A stretch of DNA of 64,000 nucleotides from Isoetes taiwanensis (Eukaryota; Streptophyta; Lycopodiopsida; Isoetales; Isoetaceae), in NCBI GenBank assembly GCA_021234155.1, contig JAJEKV010000526.1, positions 64,001 through 128,000 on the forward strand, given 5' to 3'. Within the stretch, counting starts at the first letter, position 1. Every line of letters starts with the position of its first letter. Position numbers and translations under genes: made by a program. Under the pieces are notes generated by a model that was not told the origin of the DNA, made no database searches, and saw only the letters and a program-made list of their open reading frames with translations. Shown piece by piece: positions 34,817-46,199 of this stretch.

Positions 34817-35459
34817 ATGGCTAGTATCTCAGGAGGAGCCGTTCGATTTCTAGTGGAAGGTGAGAAGTAGCACCAACTTTGGCCAGTGAAAATGTAAGAA
34901 GCTCTTATTATGTAGATAGTGAAGCTCTCAAAACAGCGAGAGAGAGAATAACTTAGGTTGAGTAGGTTAAGTCTTAGAGATGACTCAAATGTTTTGTTGG
35001 AGGAATGGAGGAAAGTTGGAACCGCCACTGTTAGTGATGCATTTATATGCTGGATAGAGCAGAATAGGGGATATGTTGTTGATTATATCAACGGAAACAT
35101 TATTATTCGAGAAATCCCCCTCGTTCCTCATGCTTGTGCTCAAGCACAAATTTTCCATCAATTTCTTATTCAAAAGGGTGCATTTTTAAGAGGAGCCTCT
35201 GATCTTCATGTACGAGGAAGAGTAACGGGAGATGTTTATGCACCTGATAATGTTCTTCTTGTGTTAGGTGCCAGCAATCTTCCGGGAGGTGCAGTAAATA
35301 CGTATCCAACCATTATAGTTGAGGTGGCGTGTAGTCAGAGGCCTCAGGACATAGCACAACAAGGCTTTATTTTATATAGGTCGAGTGTCCATGGTGTGAG
35401 TTTTACGTTGGTATTGTAAGGTACCGACATCCCGGTAATGGTTTGCAATGTCTAGTGGC
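34817..35459 (+). pseudogene. Uma2-like gene, copy 4, 5' part (split by retrotransposon)
   Basis: The ATG-led 5' end is present but has small indels in the basic-tail region. From 34958 to 35419 one frame covers LSLRDDSNVLLEEW through CWIEQNRGYVVDYINGN, QIFHQFLIQKGAFLRG, APDN, IIVEVACSQRPQD. This is the longest uninterrupted nuclease core in the array that keeps the Trp codon. At 35460 the gene is cut by a 6.2-kb chromovirus and resumes at about 41686. Confidence 0.85.
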
Positions 35460-35964
35460 TGTCATGAACCTACTCGAGAAACAAGGAAAATACGCGGAAA
35501 AATACGCAAGAAATACGGAAGAAATATGCCAAGATCGGCAAAGAATCGGATATGAATAGGAATCAATAATACAATAGCCGAAGGCAAAGCAGAATACAAG
35601 ATGTGATGCCTAGAAGGCTCAAGACTGGCGTTGAACCGGAATGGTTTGACAAGAAGGAATCTAGACCAACGGGGGGATCGGCGCCACTCAATGGATGAGA
35701 TCGCGCCAAGTGTCGCAAAGATGCATTTAGGTTCTAGAACATTCTAGAACCTTCTGGAGATAGTCCCACATATGAGGAAGACGTGAAGGAATGTGTTCAA
35801 CAAATATTAGTAGCACACTTGGCAGGTGTGTGACTCGCAACGGAAGGTTGCGCAGTTCAAACCCCCCGCCTTGTGCAACTACTCTTTTGCATCCGTGACG
35901 ACCATCTTACGTACATAGGAGTATAATGTTCGTGATGATCATTAATATCCGTATGGTCGTCACA
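35460..35964 (-). repeat. Left LTR (3' LTR of the minus-strand element)
   Basis: Begins TGTCATG and ends GTCGTCACA on the plus strand, a TG...CA layout. Similar to 41169-41685 over its whole length, with scattered small indels. Confidence 0.9.
35808..35882 (+). other. tRNA-like segment inside the LTR
   Basis: The stretch TAGCACACTTGGC...GTGTGTGACTC..AAC.GGAAGGTTGCG.AGTTCAAACCCC has D-, anticodon- and T-arm-like blocks, with a B-box-like GTTCAAACCC. The copy in the other LTR (about 41532-41600) reads GACTCATAACCGGAAGG, with CAT in the anticodon position. It is not a complete tRNA gene. It may be a tRNA-derived SINE fragment or internal promoter carried by the LTR. Confidence 0.4.
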
Positions 35965-36079
35965 CCATCCCCTCCTACGATGGTGACGAAGTCCCAAGCC
36001 GGGCCGAGTAGGAGTATTCTTGGCTTATCGCGGTAACGCGTCGGTGAAACTCCGCAATTTTGTCAGTGCATTAGTCGGA

Positions 36080-37400
36080 TTCTCGGCAGGCTCGAGGTTA
36101 CGTCACGAGTAACCTTCCCAATCGACAAAAGTAATACAATCGTCGGCCGAAGAAACTTGAGTCCGAATCTCGAACCTCGAACTCCCTCATGATCATCAAT
36201 CTCATCGGGTGGTGGAGGTGGAGGTACTCGATCCGAAATGGATTCACCATATAGGGTTCTAACAAAGACACATGAAACACTCCGGGTGAAGCGACTGATG
36301 GCGGAAGCTCGGGCGAAAGCAAGCATCACCAACTTCGGTCAACGATCCGATAGGGGACCTAAGCGGCGGTAGTCGAAGCTTGTTACTGGTAGCCGGCAAA
36401 TCGGCAAAATCCCGACGCAAAGAGCCAAACAAGATCACCAAGCGCAAAATGAGGAGCGTCCCCGACGATGCCGATCCGCATGATGGCGATAACGTGTTTG
36501 GGCACGAGAAGATGGTTTGAAGATCATCTGAAGCATGCGGAGCTTCTCAAGCTCTGTTTCGGCGGGATTGACCGAGTCATATCCGGGGAGCAATCAAAGA
36601 CCACCAGGGGATCCATGCCGAAATTAATAAAGAACGGAGTCCGGCTGTGGAGGCATGGGAGAATTATTATAAGCAAATTCTGCCGCGGTAGCCAATCAAC
36701 CCGGTCATCCTGCTTAAAAAAAAGATAATTGATGAAGCATCGCAAATATGCTTTCAAAGGGTTTGATTAGTGCATCCACTCCGTCCATTGGTCTCGGATG
36801 ATGTCAGGAAGAGAGCTAACATTCCACATGCAAGAGTTGCAATAGACGCTTCTAAAACGGCAACAAATTGAGGGCTGCGGTCGCGACAATGTTATCGGTA
36901 AGCCATGGAGTCGAACCACCCTCGAAGCAAGAGAACCGCTGTGGCTTCACTAGAGATAGAAGTCTTTGCAAGGAATGAAATGTGCCATCTTAGAAAAGCG
37001 GTCAACAACAACAAGGATGGCGTCATGGCCTTGGGAGGATGGAAACTTCGACAATAAAATCCATCGAAATACTCTTCCAAGGACCGGTTGGAACCGGTAA
37101 AGGCTGAAGCAGCCATGAGGAAGATGCCTTGGAAGCTTGGCTCGACGGCGGATGTCACAGGATCGAATAAAAGCTTCGACAGAGTTTATTTAAGACCTGG
37201 CCACCAATACTCTCGACTAATAAGTTCAAGAGTCTTGGCTACTCCAAAGTGTCCGCCAGAGGTGAATCATGGCAAGCCCGAAGAACCTCGAAGCCTAGAA
37301 GCACCATCCGCACATATAGAAGCCCATCACGGGCGGGAGTCCATCTCGAACCTCAAACGATCATAGTCCGATCCCATCTGGCGAGAAGATGATGCAGTGC
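36080..37400 (-). pseudogene. Integrase and chromodomain of the chromovirus, frameshifted
   Basis: Minus strand. The integrase core near 37030-36880 reads, across frames, GHDAILVVVDRFSKMAHFIP, then HGLPITL and DR.PQF, matching Ty3 integrase catalytic blocks. The end of integrase reads HSRTPFFINFGMDP (about 36650-36600). After it comes VFHVSLLEPYMVNPF with a proline run (VPPPPPPDE) and an EFEVRDS.....RR..Y region at 36330-36080. This is the chromodomain-type C-terminus of chromoviruses, with integrase joined to chromodomain. Chromodomains of this kind guide insertion to heterochromatin. Numerous frameshifts. Confidence 0.85.
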
Positions 37401-37649
37401 CAATGTGTGAGAATACATCTTGAGCCAATGGATCGGAGGGCGTAGATGCTCGAGCAGACTCCAACAAGGTGTATCATGAGGCCTCTCGAACAAAGTGAGA
37501 GCCATAACGGAACCGATCGGCCCTAAAATAACTCGTGATTGCTGATCATATGTAGGATCACCTAGTTTGGGCTCAAGGTAGGAGCGTCGAGACAAGGCAT
37601 CGCTTTCCTTGGAGGGATCCAAGGCGTACTTGATCACAAAATCAATCAG

Positions 37650-38975
37650 GGATAATACTTGAGTATGCCACGGCCTGCAGCGACGGTTGAGCACTCGAAA
37701 GGCGGTGAAAATATTCGAGATTTTGGTGATCTCAGATAGGCGTGACCTTATAAGGAGATCCCTCAGAAACGTCTCCCTCCTCGAAAAGAATCCACTATCG
37801 CCAACAACTCCTTGTCATAAATGGGATAGTTGATTTCAAAGACTGAAGCTTTCGTGAATGATAGGCGATTGGATGCAATTCATGGTCATCCCCCCCTCGT
37901 GACGAGGATCCCACCAAGCGAAAAATCGAAGCATCTGCTTCCAACAACATATGGGCGCAAAGGATGCGTGATGAGCAAGAGAATGGCCGTGGTGAAAGCA
38001 TGCCGGTGGTAACAAAAGCGATTCCGCTTTACAGTCCATTCGAATGGCACGTCCTTGGCCGGTGAGGCGTGTCAAAGAAAGAGCAATCTCCAGAATAATC
38101 GAATGAAACGCCGATAGAAATTGGCAAACCCAAAAAAACACGAACATCTCGAATGGATGAAGGTGTTTGCCACTCCAACGTTGATCTTGACCTTTTCGGG
38201 GTCCATAGGGAGACTCCATGTGGAGTGATGCGATAGCCAAGGAACTCCACATTATCTTTCGAATTGACACTTCTCAAGTTTGGCATATAACCCATGCTCA
38301 CGAAGCTTCAAGGACCGTCGAACATGCCTCTCATGTTCTTCGGGGAGTCTTAGAATAAACAAGAATATCATCGGATAGATGATAACAAAAGTGTCTAAGA
38401 ACTCTCGAAAAACATCATTGGCCATATCTTTGGAATCTCAGGGGCATTGGTAAGTCCAAATGGCATAGCGTATATACCGAAATGGCCATATCGAGTGCGA
38501 AAAGTCTGTTTTCCACTCATCACCCTCCCGGATCGAATAAGATTGTAGGCACCCGAAGATCAATCTTCATTAAAATAATACGCACCTTGAAGTCGATCCA
38601 ACAACTCGGGATCAGAGGGAAGCCGGATCCCATTGAATGCCGTGATTTTTTTTGTTGAGGCAGCGATAATCAACGACCAGCCGTGGCGAATCATCCTTAT
38701 TTTTGACAAAGAAGATAGGCTCCGGCCAGGGACTGATAATGTTGAATGAAGCCGGTGGCTAGATTCTCCTCAATATAATCCCATAAAACCTTCAATTCAG
38801 CAGGGGAGATAAACCATATATCGGACCATATGGCGGCTTCGCCCATTTTGCAAATCAATAGGACAATCATATGGACGATGCTCACGGGAGTTCTTGGCCT
38901 TGACTTTGTCAAACACATCGAGAGAAATAAGCCATATTTATCTGGAGCATTGGAAAGGGGCTTCCCGATGGTGCC
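37650..38975 (-). pseudogene. Reverse transcriptase and RNase H of the chromovirus, frameshifted
   Basis: Minus strand, in order: a PEHRPYDCPIDL-like start (about 38900), PAELKVLWDYIEENLATGFI (38800-38740), NVEFLGYRITPHGVS (38260-38205), DVRVFLGL and NFYRRFI-like (38140-38090), RNase H start LEADASIF (37950) with HPIAYHSRKLQSLK (37860-37830), and RNase H end YALDPSKESDALSRRSYL (37630-37570). These are characteristic Ty3 pol blocks. The central YVDD region near 38370 is corrupted. Confidence 0.9.
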
Positions 38976-39099
38976 GAGCTAGGCCAGCGGGTGGACCTGG
39001 GTGCAAATACCGAACTTGGATCTTGCCTTCTAGATTTATCGAACCGCGAAGAGAAATCTTTCTAAACCGAGGGAGAAAGCCTAAGTAGGAACATGAGCG

Positions 39100-40330
39100 A
39101 GGGCAATGGGAAAGAAGCATGAACTAGATCAAGAGCGGGAGTAGGAACATGAGCAAGAGAGAGCAGGAACGTGGAGCAGGGAGCAATGGGAACATGAATA
39201 GGGGAGCATGAACTAGATCAAGAACTGGAGCAGAAACTAGGGGACTGGATCAAGAGCAAAAGCAGGAATTTGTGGCAATGGATTCGCTTCCTGGATTTTT
39301 CTAATGACAAATTGAACTTTTTGGGATGTATATATATAAGAAAAAGCAAAAACCATATTTTTAAGGTTAACACATATGGCTTGACTGATACAAGAACCAT
39401 ATATCACTTGAAAGATCTTTTCAACGCATCTAAAACAGATTTTCATGAGTAGCAAAAGTTATATAGGGAAAAAAAAGCAATGAAGGAGCCGAGCTTTGAT
39501 GGGACATCATCAAAAGGAGATAATCAAATGATCATGAACCGGAGACCGAGTAAGAATCAATAGGAAACGGAAACCGAACCGAGCTAAACCGAGCCGGGCT
39601 GGGACATCATCAAAAATATGGGGGCATGAACTGGAGCAGAGGGCAGAGGCGGATCAAAACATGGAACATCAAGGACGGAGTCGGGGCCCACGATCACCGC
39701 GTATTGAAGTCGATGTTGGTAGAGACCGATCTGTAGATGAACTGGAACTAGAGCTAGAACCAGCAAATCGAAATGATCTAGTATGCCAATCAATCTGCGG
39801 GTTATGTAGCTCGAGCGGCAGATCCAAGACTATTGGCCGCATGAGGGGCTAGCAATGAGATTGAAGGAAATACGACAAGAAACTCCGCGAACAAAACTTG
39901 AAGAGGCGATACATTCTGTGACTGCACCCGAGGAAATCTCCAGATCCATCAATCACTTCGACGACGGGATGCTCAACCTTGCTTCTAGGGATGGCGCGCT
40001 TAACCTGGCAAATGCACTATCCATAAAGCAAGCATTGCACCACAATCAAGTTGTGCCAACACTTGCAATTCTCCAACCGATTTCAATGATATAGGGATGA
40101 AGAATGCCTTACGGACCTTATCGATGGAATAAACATGTCGGGGAAATGTGGAAGAGTTCGAGAAAAGGTGGCCCGCCGACGAGAACTCCTACTACCGGAC
40201 CGGCCCACGAAGTTTTCGGCCCGATTTAGGCGCTTCCGCGGGGCATCCACGAGCGATATGGCCAGGTTCCTCCACGGTAGAGGCAAAGATTAGCCTCTTC
40301 TCGACGCCGCTTCTCGGCGGGAGATAAGGG
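39100..40330 (-). pseudogene. Zinc knuckle and protease region of the chromovirus
   Basis: Minus strand. Near 40290-40240 a GHIARGCP-like zinc knuckle can be read across frames (the first Cys pair is damaged). Near 40060-40030 an AQLDCGAM stretch matches the position of the aspartic protease active site region (LDxGA). The interval 39100-39660 between protease and polymerase is low-complexity with repeated GAGCAGGAAC and GAACTAGATCAAGA phrases. Confidence 0.55.
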
Positions 40331-40433
40331 TCCCTTGCCCGATCAATCACGCATCGGCTCCAGTCAGATCGCTAGATTCTGGATAAGGCTGGGAAGGCGT
40401 AGCCTTCTGACGCTTGTGTAAGTGGAATGACGA

Positions 40434-41087
40434 CTATGTCTCTCTTGCCTCGTTCGAAGACCCGATTATCACATCGAACCAAATCGATGGCTTCTTCAAA
40501 CTTTGGGGATCCTCCATAGACAATAACATATCTTTGACATCCTCTCGTAACCCCAGCCGAGAAAAATCTCGAAGTGCAATATCATCCCAGGCAGTATCTA
40601 CTGCAATTTGACGAAATTCTGATGCATATACTAAAGCTGGGCGAGAGCCTTGCCTTAAGTTGCAAAGCTTTGTGACTGCTGTGCGCTGACGATCGGTGTC
40701 TCCAAAGCATGCTTCGAGTTCTGCAGTGAAAGCAGCAAAATCTTGCAACTCTGGGGCTCCTTTCTCCAATAAAGGAGCAAACCAACTTAGAGCTGGCCCT
40801 GTGAGAAGAGAACCAATCAGCCCCACTTGTTCTTGAGCTGTGGGATATCTATGAGGATGGGGCTGAATCACAAGCCTGATCTGATTCAAAAAACCGCGGA
40901 GCTTGGACCGAGTGCCGTCAAACTTCTCTGGCAGGCTGATCTTAGGCTCTCATAGCCTCAATCCCGAGCTAAAAGCAGATTCATGTGAAGCAATACGTTC
41001 CTTAAGCTCCTTATTGTCCAACTGCAACTGCTGGCATACTTGAACAAGCTGCTGGACTTACTGTAATAAAGTCGGAACCTCCTCCAT
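40434..41087 (-). pseudogene. Chromovirus gag, near intact with two stops
   Basis: Minus strand, ATG at 41087. The first part has Gln/Leu-rich coiled-coil character (LVQVCQQLQLDNKELKERI). Then PEKFDGTRSKLRGFLNQIRL, and from 40889 a clean frame: YPTAQEQVGLIGSLLTGPAL, SWFAPLLEKGAPEL, LEACFGDTDRQRTA, YASEFRQIAVDTAWDD, LREDVKDMLLSMEDP. This is the retrotransposon gag capsid fold, of the type shared by Tf1/sushi-like elements. Two stops occur before 40890. Downstream the frame leads into the zinc knuckle. Confidence 0.92.
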
Positions 41088-41168
41088 AGATATAAAATCG
41101 CCAAATATGAGCAAGGAAATGCTTAGGATCAGAGCAGACAAGAACCGGTAAGGGATTCCGGTTCAAAC

Positions 41169-41685
41169 TGTCATGAACCTACTCGAGAAACAAGGAAAAT
41201 ACGTGGAAAATACGCAAGAAATACGAAAGAAATACACCAAGATCGGCAAAGAATCGGATATATAAATAGGAATCAATAATACAATAGCCCGAAGGCAAGC
41301 AGGAATACAAGACAGATGCCTAGAAGGCTCAAGACTGGCCTTGAACCGGAATGGTTTGACAAGAAGGAGGTGCCTCATATATATCTAGACCAACGGTCGG
41401 GATCGCGCCCTCAATGGATGAGATGCCAAGTGTGCAATTAGATGCATTTAGGTTCTAGAACATTCTAGAACCTTCTGCGGAGATAGTCCCACATATGAGA
41501 AAGGCGTGAAGGAACATCTTCAACAAATATTTGGTAGCGCAAGACAAGGGTGTGTGTGACTCATAACCGGAAGGTTGCGAGTTCAAACCCATCTTGTGCA
41601 ACTACCCTTTTGCATCCGTGGTGGCGACCATCTTCGTACATAGGAGTATAATGTTCAGATGATCTAATATCCATATGGTCGCCAT
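41169..41685 (-). repeat. Right LTR (5' LTR of the minus-strand element)
   Basis: Pairs with 35460-35964. It shares GATCGGCAAAGAATCGGATA and GAACCGGAATGGTTTGACAA. It also holds the tRNA-like segment (about 41532-41600). The 3' boundary is blurred (GGTCGCCATG instead of GGTCGTCACA). Confidence 0.9.
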
Positions 41686-41996
41686 GAATTAAATCGTTTA
41701 TGATAGGGCGTTTAGGAGGGCTGGGAAATCCGCCAATCAGATAGATATAATCTCGCCGGGGACTGATGGATTATGGCGTAATGTGACTTGGGCACATGAT
41801 CCTCGTTTGAGGGGGGTGGGTGTAGGGAATAATTGGCCACCAAACAATGTACCTGGTAATCCTTTTTATACTCTTACTTTCCCTTCAGCCAGAGTTTTTG
41901 GACAAGAGTTGGAGGGTTCTGCTAGAGTCTTGGAGTGAACTACACCTTGGATTTCCAATTCAACAAGAGTTGTCCCAGCCAATGGAAGAGGCATAA
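41686..41996 (+). pseudogene. Uma2-like gene, copy 4, 3' part
   Basis: Continuation of copy 4 after the chromovirus, from GTTTATGATAGGGC to the stop in GAGGCATAA (41994-41996). It covers the C-terminal WRNVTWAHDP and NNWPPNNVPGN blocks. It has the 4-base loss before CCAATTCAACAAG also seen in copies 1, 3, 6, 7 and 8. Confidence 0.85.
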
Positions 41997-42509
41997 AATG
42001 GTCGAAGGTGAGTGTTGCTTCTATAATATATTCATATGTCATATATAACACATGTCTCATATATCATAAGTCAGACCTATTATAAAATTGCATTCGTTTA
42101 GCTATCTGGCAAAATCTAATTAAACTTGAAGAAATGGAATGATCCAAAAAGCAATCTGGAAATAGAAACACATACGGTTCGTGTTTTCCGTCATTGGCCA
42201 CCGTTGTAATTATTATCTCTATTATCTCTGATCTTTCTAACTCGTCACATATATTATTGTGGCTTTCTTTAGCCTTTCCAATTCCATAAGACTCTTTAGC
42301 ATTGCTATTTTGTCCCCCTGAATACGATCAAAGGAAAGTTGCCGCGAACAAACTCGGGTTGAACTCCATAGCCGACCGCTCAACCTCGAATCCCGCTTCA
42401 AAATTTGGAAGTTTGGCTGACACGAAACCCATTTTAAAACTTCGGGAACTCATTTTGAAACACGATTACGCTTCGCCCATAGCCAAAACCCTTGCTTTCC
42501 TTGGTAGAG

Positions 42510-42577
42510 TGGAATGCAAAGAGGTCGCATGGCCTGGCGTACAGGGTGGCCGCTATCGCCGACCTCTTTGCATTCCA
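42510..42577. repeat. Upstream hairpin, unit 5
   Basis: Both 18-base arms TGGAATGCAAAGAGGTCG and complement are intact. The loop is shortened and altered compared with units 1-2, which suggests the arms may be the conserved part. Confidence 0.8.
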
Positions 42578-42740
42578 TATAACGTAAGGAATTTCTATGA
42601 CAGCAGTACTGTTGTAAGTCAACTGTTGTGAATGAATGAGGGTAAGGGCTTTTTTCAGTCTAGTTTTTTTCTTTCTTTCTCGTGTTTTATTCTTCGTTTA
42701 GTTTTCTTCCTCCTATAAGTGCTCATAAATCTTGGTTCTC

Positions 42741-43689
42741 ATGGCTAGTATCTCGGGAGGAGCCGTTCGTTCTAGTGGAAGACGGAGAAGTAGCACCAAT
42801 GCCCCGGTGATGAAATTGTAGAAGCTCTTATTTTGTAGATAGTGAAGCTCTCAAAACAACGAGAGAGAGAATAACTTAGGTTGAGTAGGTTAAGTCTTAG
42901 AGATGACTCAAATGTTTCTTTGGAGGAATGGAGGAAAGTTGGAACCGCTTTGTTGGTGATGCATTTATATCTTTGGATAAAGCGAGAATAGGGGATATGT
43001 TGTCGATTATATCAATGGAAACATTATTATTCGAGAAATCCCTCTCGTTCCTCATGCTTGTGCTCAGCGCCAAATTTTCCATCAATTTCTTATTCAAATG
43101 GGTGCATTTTTTAAGAGGAGCCTCGATCTTCATGCGAGGAAGAGTAGCGGGGAGATGTTTATGCACCTCATAATGTTCTTCTTGTGTTAGGTGCCAACAA
43201 TCTTACGGGAGGTGCGATAAATCATTATCCAACCATTTTAGTTGAGGTGGCGTGTAGTCGGAGGCCTCGGGACATAGCACAACGGGCTTTATTTTATAGG
43301 TCCACGGGAGTGTCCATGGTGTGAGTTTTACGTTGGTATTGTAAGTGCGACATCCCGAAGTAATGGCTTGCAATGTCTAGTGGCAATTTGTTTATGATAG
43401 GGCAATAATGAGGGGAAATCCGGCCAATCAGGTAGATATAATCTCCTTCGGGACTGATGGATTATGGCGTAATGTGACTTGGGCACATGATCCTCGTTTG
43501 AGGGGGGTGGGTGTAGGGAATAATTGGCCACCAAACAATGTACCTGGTAATCCTTTTTATACTCTTACTTTCCCTTGACCCGAGTTTTTGGGACAAGAGT
43601 TGGAGGGTTCTATTTGGAGTGCGGTGAACTACACCTTGGATTTGTTTCCAATTCAACAAGAGTTGTCCGAGCCAATGGAAGAGGCATAA
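42741..43689 (+). pseudogene. Uma2-like gene, copy 5
   Basis: Start ATGGCTAGTATCTC and end GAGGCATAA are kept, and the overall length (949 bases) is almost that of copy 2 (948). The frame is broken by many one- to three-base changes, for example CCAGCAGTGAA-type sequence replaced by CCCCGGTGATGAA, and loss of a base in CTCTGATC. It keeps the GGATTTGTTTCC form of the 3' end shared with copies 2 and 9. Some breaks may be base-calling errors. Confidence 0.8.
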
Positions 43690-43917
43690 AATGGTCAAGG
43701 TGAGTCTTTGCTTCTATAATATATTCATATGTCATATATAACACATGTCTCATATGTCATAAGTCGGACCTATTATAAAATTGCATTAGTTTAGCTATCG
43801 GCAAAATCTAATTAAACTTGAAGAAATGGAATGATCCAAAAAGCAATCTGGAAATAGAAACACATACGGTTCGGTTTTTACGATCGGTCGGCCACACCGT
43901 TGTAATTATTATCTCTA

Positions 43918-45684
43918 CTAGTAATGGTGCCCAGCGTTGCTGGGCATAAATTAGGAATCAATGCGGCGAAAAAACCTAATCTTTCTACCATTTTTTCATT
44001 CTCTCTTTTTTTCTTTTTTTAATCCCCTTGTCGCTCTCTTTTTCTGATGGGCTTTTTTCCTTTCTTTTTTATCTTTCCCCAGCCCTTTGTATTTTTCCCT
44101 TCCTTTTCCTATTTTTTTTCTCTTTCCCGTTTCCCATGGATTTTTTTTCGTTCTCTTTTGCTCACCTTCATGTGCCCTTTTTCTTCCTTTCCCCACCCTC
44201 TTCCTCTTGATCCGTGCCCTTTTTTCCATCTCTTTTCCCATTTCCCTCTCCCTTTTTTCTTCGGTGCCCTTTTCAACTTTACATTCCTTTTTCGCTTCCC
44301 TTGTCCTTTCAACTTTACATTCCCTTTTCATTCTTTCCCCACCCTTTCGCTTTTCCCCGTGCCCTTTTTCCCTTTCCTTTCCCTTCCCACTTCCTTTTCA
44401 TTTTTCCTTTCCCTTTCCCTTTCGCTTTCGCTTTCCCTTTCCCTTTCCCTTTTCTATTCCATTTCTCAACTTTTTTTATGTGCCTCTTTGCCTTCTTTTC
44501 CCATCCTCCTCCCCTTTTTACCTTTCCAATTTCTCCTTTCATGTTTTTCTTGTTACTTTTCTCTTTCCCATGCTCTTTTTCCCTTTCTTTTTCCCCTTTA
44601 CTCACCCTTTTCTTCCTCCCTTTTGTCCATGCCCTTTCCCTTCCTCCTTTCTCATTTCCATCTTTTCCTCACCCTTTTTCTAGATGCTCTTTTTGCTTCC
44701 TTTTTCCTCTTTCTTCATTTTTTCTCTCTTCCCATTTTTCCACAAACCCTTTCCTTTTAGCCTTTTCCTCGAATTGCCCTTTTTCCCGGATTTCTCTTTT
44801 GCCATTTTCCTCCCTCTCTTTTCTTTTTCCTTTCCATTTTTTTTTTTCCCATGCGCTTTGTTTGTCCCTTAACTTTTTCTCCTTTTCCCACCTTACTTTC
44901 TTACCCTTTTCCGGGTGCCCTTTTACCTCTCCTTTTATGTCCCCTTTTCGTTTTTTTTTTTCCTTTCCTTTTCCCATCTTTCCTTTTCATCCTTTCTAAT
45001 TCCTTTTTCGTCCTTCCTAGTTTTTATTTTTTTCCTTTACTTCTTTTCCACTTCATTTTTTTTCACTTTTTACCCTTTTACCTTTTCCTTCTTTCCTTCT
45101 TTTTTTTCCTTTTCCCTCTTTTCATTTTTCTTTTTTCCTTTTCCATTTGTTTTCTTCTTTTTGTTTCACTTTATCAAAATTCCCTAGATGTTTTTTTCCT
45201 TCCCCTTTTACTTTTCCTTTTCCCATTTCCCTTTTGACTATCGGATTAAGGTGAATTTTTGGCCATCGGTCTTTTATCTTCCCTTTTCCCTTTTCTCCTT
45301 CTCTTTTTGTTTTTCCTTCCTTACCCTTTTTGTTCCTTTTCCCTCTTCCCTTTTTTTTTGTTTTCAAATTTTTCCTTTTCCATTTTTTATTTTTCATATT
45401 CTTATTTCTCCTTTTCCCTTTTCCTTTTTTCCTTTTGTCCTTTCTCTCTCCTTTTCCTTTTCCTTCTCTCCTTTTCCCTTCCCTTTTCCTTTTCCCTTTC
45501 CCTTTCATGGATTCCCATTTGTCGGATAAAATGGTGAATCATATTGGAGCCATAGTCAAGATGGAAACTTTGACATTGAACAATTGTTACATCATCTCCA
45601 TTAAATTTGGTCAATCAAATCCTTGATCGTCGATCTAGGGCTCCATTGAACAAGAACTGCGGGCTATAACATTATAATATAAGA
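43918..45684 (-). mobile_element. Helitron, 1767 bp, purine-rich on its sense strand
   Basis: On the minus strand it starts TCTTATATTATAATG after a host A. It ends with a hairpin TGCCCAGCAACGCTGGGCA, then CCATTA and CTAG before a host T. These are the standard Helitron features: TC start, 3' hairpin, CTRR end, insertion between A and T, no target duplication. Other units have the empty site (ATCTCTA then TTATCTCTGATC), matching the plus-strand junctions at 43917/43918 and 45684/45685. The interior has no Rep/helicase, so it is non-autonomous. Most of it is the polypyrimidine tract listed separately. Confidence 0.88.
43985..45530 (+). repeat. About 1.5-kb polypyrimidine tract within the Helitron
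   Basis: Almost only C and T on the plus strand, in irregular runs such as CCCTTTCCCTTTCGCTTTCG. Purines occur only every 15-40 bases. All long frames here (Phe/Pro/Ser- or Lys/Gly/Glu-rich) follow from this bias. Such tracts can form triplex or G-rich structures. Confidence 0.95.
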
Positions 45685-46199
45685 TTATCTCGATCTTTAA
45701 CTTCGTCACATATATTATTGTGGCTTTCTTTAGCCTTTCAATTCCATAAGACTCTTTAGCATTGCTATTTTGTCCCCTCTGAATACGTAAAGAAAATTTG
45801 CATTAACAAACTCGGGTGAACTCCATAGCGGACTTCTGGCTCAATTTGAATATTGCTTCAAAATTTGGAAGTTTGGTGACACGAAACCCATTTTAAAACT
45901 TCGGGAACTTCACGGTTTTAAAACATGATTTTTTTAGCCATAGCCAAAACCCACTGCTTTCCTTGGCTATTATGGAAGAAAATGTGCGTGCATTCAGGCT
46001 CAAAACCTTGCGGTTTCAGCGCCGACCTCTTTGCATTCCACTATGGCGATAAGAATTTTTGACATATCTTGAGGTTGTCGGTCAAGATATTGTGAATGAA
46101 GGAGGGTAAAGCTTTTGATCTAGTTTTTTTTCTTTCTTTCGCATTTTATTCTTGGTTTAATTTTTCTTCCTCCACAAGTGCTCATAAATCTTGGTTCTC

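Larger units (their letters stand above)
35460..41685 (-). mobile_element. Ty3-type chromovirus LTR retrotransposon inserted in copy 4
   Basis: About 505-base direct repeats (35460-35964 and 41169-41685, both starting TGTCATGAACC) flank minus-strand gag, protease, reverse transcriptase, RNase H, integrase and chromodomain remnants in Ty3 order. A polypurine stretch (AGGAGGGGATGG on the minus strand, about 35968-35979) precedes the 3' LTR. The host gene continues on both sides (CTAGTGGC before, GTTTATGATAGGGC after), so the insertion site is clear, although the right junction bases are garbled and no clean target duplication is readable. No Met-tRNA primer site is visible next to the 5' LTR. 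Gag and chromodomain resemble Tf1/Tcn1-type elements. Confidence 0.93.

Noticed and set aside
43996-45626. Many long ORFs rich in Phe/Pro/Ser (plus) or Lys/Gly/Glu (minus)
   Set aside because: Open frames follow from the polypyrimidine bias, which contains few stop codons on either strand.
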